Part shown: positions 6,058 to 7,577 of the stretch, in pieces
Layout of the letters: every line of letters starts with the position of its first letter
Numbering within the stretch: position 1 is the stretch's first letter
Assembly: GCA_944363805.1 (NCBI GenBank)
Contig: CALVVH010000053.1
Span: 1 to 7,577, forward strand
DNA length: 7,577 bases
Source: an uncultured Bacilli bacterium
Lineage (GTDB): Bacteria > Bacillota_I > Bacilli_A > RF39 > UBA660
Reading direction: 5' to 3'
Position numbers and translations under genes: made by a program
The notes under the pieces: generated by a model
Told to the model about the DNA's origin: nothing
The model's database searches: none
The model's input: only the letters and a program-made list of their open reading frames with translations

Positions 6058-6948
6058 TTTAGCACTAGCACTTCTTGAATTTTCTTTTATTTCTTCCGCA
6101 CTAGGTACTATTGGCTTTTTATTTACTAACTTTATCAAAGGCCGATATTCTTCTGGAATATCTTTTTCTCCTTTGAGTAACTGATCAACTTCACTATATT
6201 TCTTAAATATATTTTTTACTATTCTATCCTCTAGTGAATGAAAAGTTATTACACTAAGTCTTCCGCCCTTCTTTAACAACCTAATTGCTTGTGGCAAAAC
6301 ACTTTCTAATACTTTTAATTCATTATTCACTTCAATCCGTAATGCTTGAAAAATTTTTCTTTCGGGATGATTCTTATAAAAGTAGTTAGCTCCGACAGCT
6401 TCTTTAATTACTTCAACCAATTCCAATGTTGTTGTAATTTTACTATGATTTTCTTTAATTTTCTTAGCAATTAACCTACTTCTATCTTCTTCACCATATT
6501 TAAAAAATATTTGACTTAAGTTTTCTTCACTATAACTATCGATAATATCTTTAGCACTAATTCCTTCTTTACTCATCCGCATGTCTAGTGGACCATCATG
6601 CATAAATGAAAAACCACGCAAAGCATCATCTATTTGAGGAGAAGAAAAACCTAAATCAAAGATAATTCCATCAACTAATCCCCAATTATTGTCTTTAAAT
6701 ACTTGAGGCATATCTTCAAAATTAGCTTGAACTAATTGAAAATTATCTCCGATACTTTTTAGTACATTACTAGCATATTCTAATGCTTCTGGGTCTTGAT
6801 CGAAGGCAAATAGATACCCCTTTTTTATTCTTTTTAATATCTCTTGTGCGTCTCCGGCATACCCTACAGTTGCATCTACATATTTCCCTTCTTCTTTAAT
6901 ATTGAGTGAATCTATAAGTTCTTTTTTTAATACGCTATAATGTTTCAT
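6034..6948 (-). CDS. rsmH: 16S rRNA m4C1402 methyltransferase RsmH (MraW)
   Basis: This 304-residue, SAM-dependent cytosolic enzyme adds the N4-methyl group to C1402 of 16S rRNA in the small subunit decoding centre. Visible motifs: HYSVLKKE at the start, GKYVDATVGYAGDA (21-34) in place of the usual glycine-rich GGAGHS loop, FAFDQD (48-52), DGIIFDLGFSSPQID (93-107), RGFSFMHDGPLDMRM (111-125), RKIFQALRIEVNNEL (197-211) and TFHSLEDRIVK (235-245), with the C-terminal NSRSASAKLRIVER. Length is normal for the family. ATG 6948 shares ATGA with the mraZ stop, and GGGAGG lies six bases upstream within the end of mraZ, so the two are coupled. The changed His and Ser of the SAM loop are odd, but every other conserved block is intact. 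Confidence 0.95.
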   Translation of the reverse strand: MKHYSVLKKELIDSLNIKEEGKYVDATVGYAGDAQEILKRIKKGYLFAFDQDPEALEYASNVLKSIGDNFQLVQANFEDMPQVFKDNNWGLVDGIIFDLGFSSPQIDDALRGFSFMHDGPLDMRMSKEGISAKDIIDSYSEENLSQIFFKYGEEDRSRLIAKKIKENHSKITTTLELVEVIKEAVGANYFYKNHPERKIFQALRIEVNNELKVLESVLPQAIRLLKKGGRLSVITFHSLEDRIVKNIFKKYSEVDQLLKGEKDIPEEYRPLIKLVNKKPIVPSAEEIKENSRSASAKLRIVERI

Positions 6949-7379
6949 TCGAGTCCTCCCTCGAATAAGTTTTCCGCTATATCTTCCATTTTTGAAGCAT
7001 TATCATCCATAAATTTGTTAAACGCCTCTTCACTCCATATTTCTAATCGGTCATTCACGCCGATTACGACACATTCTTTTGTCAAATCGGCGTAACTAAC
7101 CAACGGGGAGGTAATGTTTATTCGACCACTTTTATCGAATGCACCAACAGTAGCGCCAGAAAAGAAGGACCTCATAAATGTACGGGCGTCTTTTTTAGTG
7201 AAAGGTAGAGTATTTAATTTGCCAACCAACTTATCCCATTCTGTTTTGGAGTAAACATATAAGCATCGCTCAATTCCCCTAGCAATGATAAACTCATCAC
7301 CTAATTCTTCGCGAAACTTCGTAGGAATAACCAATCGGCCTTTATCATCGATATTATGATGATATTCACCCAATAACAT
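6945..7379 (-). CDS. mraZ: transcriptional regulator MraZ
   Basis: The protein has 144 residues, the normal length for the family. It has two AbrB-like halves, each with a DxxGR motif: DDKGRLVIP (11-19) and DKSGRINI (82-89). MraZ binds DNA as a ring-shaped oligomer and usually represses its own dcw cluster. The start ATG 7379 is chosen because MLLGEYHHNIDDKGR is the conserved beginning. The open frame reaches back to 7457, but that extra part would be hydrophobic, unconserved and translated across the operator. The Shine-Dalgarno is a G-run (GGGGG, 7389-7385) that also belongs to the last MraZ box. It is first in the cluster and overlaps rsmH by four bases. Confidence 0.95.
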   Translation of the reverse strand: MLLGEYHHNIDDKGRLVIPTKFREELGDEFIIARGIERCLYVYSKTEWDKLVGKLNTLPFTKKDARTFMRSFFSGATVGAFDKSGRINITSPLVSYADLTKECVVIGVNDRLEIWSEEAFNKFMDDNASKMEDIAENLFEGGLE

Positions 7380-7387
7380 TATATCCC

Positions 7388-7424
7388 CCACTTTCTTCCA
7401 CAGTATGCCACTGTCTACCATAAT
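7388..7424 (-). promoter_or_regulatory. MraZ operator: four boxes at 10-bp period
   Basis: On the minus strand, ATTATGG (7424-7418), ACAGTGG (7414-7408), ACTGTGG (7404-7398) and AAAGTGG (7394-7388) follow each other with exactly 10-bp spacing. Three end in GTGG and the first in ATGG. This matches the known MraZ box layout of GTGG-type repeats, one per helical turn, upstream of mraZ. The last box runs into the G-rich Shine-Dalgarno, so bound MraZ would cover the promoter-to-start region. Confidence 0.85.
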
Positions 7425-7451
7425 GTTACCAAAAAACACAAAAAAAGTAAA
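7423..7451 (-). promoter_or_regulatory. weak candidate promoter of the mraZ operon
   Basis: TTTACT (7451-7446) and TAACAT (7428-7423) have a 17-base spacer, each matching four of six consensus bases. The start point would fall inside the MraZ boxes, which fits repression. The match is weak, and no better pair is visible in the upstream 150 bases. Confidence 0.35.
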
Positions 7452-7469
7452 TATCAAATATTTACTTTT
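7443..7469. repeat. perfect 12-bp inverted repeat upstream of mraZ
   Basis: AAAAGTAAATAT (7443-7454) and ATATTTACTTTT (7458-7469) are perfect complements around a CAA loop. On the minus strand a T7 run follows, so it may be a terminator for a gene beyond the right edge that is read toward mraZ. It overlaps the candidate -35, so an operator is also possible. The stem has only two G:C pairs. Confidence 0.5.
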
Positions 7470-7528
7470 AGTTTAATTTACATTTATTGACAGATAATTC
7501 GTAACTATTCAGACTCCACGTCAAAAGT

Positions 7529-7552
7529 AAAGAGTAGATAAACTTACTCTTT
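7529..7552 (+). terminator. AT-rich hairpin near the right edge
   Basis: AAAGAGTA (7529-7536) pairs with TACTCTTT (7545-7552) around an 8-base loop, with T residues after it on the plus strand. It may be a weak terminator. The rest of 7470-7577 shows no gene that I can support. Confidence 0.3.
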
Positions 7553-7577
7553 TTAATTTGCAAACAAGATTTCTTCA

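Noticed and set aside
5599..6184. Plus-strand open frames opposite the PBP, ftsL and rsmH genes
   Set aside because: They are antisense to genes with clear family motifs and lack their own ribosome sites.
7380..7457. Upstream extension of mraZ to 7457
   Set aside because: The extra residues are hydrophobic and not part of the family, and the stretch is the MraZ operator and promoter.
7487..7492. Plus-strand TTGACA as a -35 element
   Set aside because: No acceptable -10 at 16-18 bases and no plus-strand gene follows within the window.
1..7577. Mycoplasma-type code with TGA as Trp
   Set aside because: TGA ends mraZ, rsmH and the surface gene at sensible places, and Trp codons are TGG.
1..7577. 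CRISPR array, tRNA or rRNA genes
   Set aside because: No regularly spaced repeats, cloverleaf or conserved rRNA stretches were seen.

Overview
The window looks like chromosomal DNA of a low-GC, AT-rich Gram-positive (Firmicutes-type) bacterium that makes peptidoglycan and uses the standard code. TGA is a real stop at several gene ends, including the ATGA overlap of mraZ and rsmH, and Trp is TGG throughout. The start of a dcw cell-division cluster, a SipW-type secretion signal and the style of the large surface protein suggest an uncultured gut Bacilli/Erysipelotrichia/RF39-like lineage. That placement is inference.

Left part, plus strand (1-1375). The window opens inside an IS481-like transposase, of which only the C-terminal 92 residues are present. 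A two-part hairpin and candidate IS ends follow. A good sigma-A-type promoter then drives a two-gene unit: an unrecognised single-TM membrane protein (235 aa) and a small DUF1292-like protein (78 aa), overlapping by one base. The unit ends in a strong hairpin terminator that reads well on both strands. A second, longer inverted repeat lies between it and the convergent surface-protein gene.

Middle, minus strand (1513-3376). A 607-aa exported surface protein has its own extended -10 promoter. It carries a SipW-dependent-type signal at the N-terminus and a repeat-poor, aromatic-rich C-terminal domain ending in a GVRPV motif. The last part of this domain (residues 554-582) has codon usage unlike the rest of the gene. 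Its varied NNC codons are interleaved with fixed GTG, GGC and GCG codons. That is what adenine-directed mutagenesis by a diversity-generating retroelement (DGR) would leave at AAC-rich template positions. No reverse transcriptase or template repeat is in the window, so this is a hypothesis, but it is the most interesting signal here.

Right part, minus strand (3540-7469). The head of the dcw cluster reads mraZ, rsmH, ftsL, then a PASTA-containing class B penicillin-binding protein. The genes are tightly packed, with a 4-base overlap, a 6-base gap and a 10-base gap, and end at an intrinsic terminator. Four 10-bp-spaced MraZ boxes lie just upstream of mraZ, so the cluster is probably autorepressed. 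FtsL and the PBP are septal divisome partners, RsmH methylates 16S rRNA and MraZ regulates the set. mraY and murD, which often follow in this cluster, are not present downstream of the PBP here.
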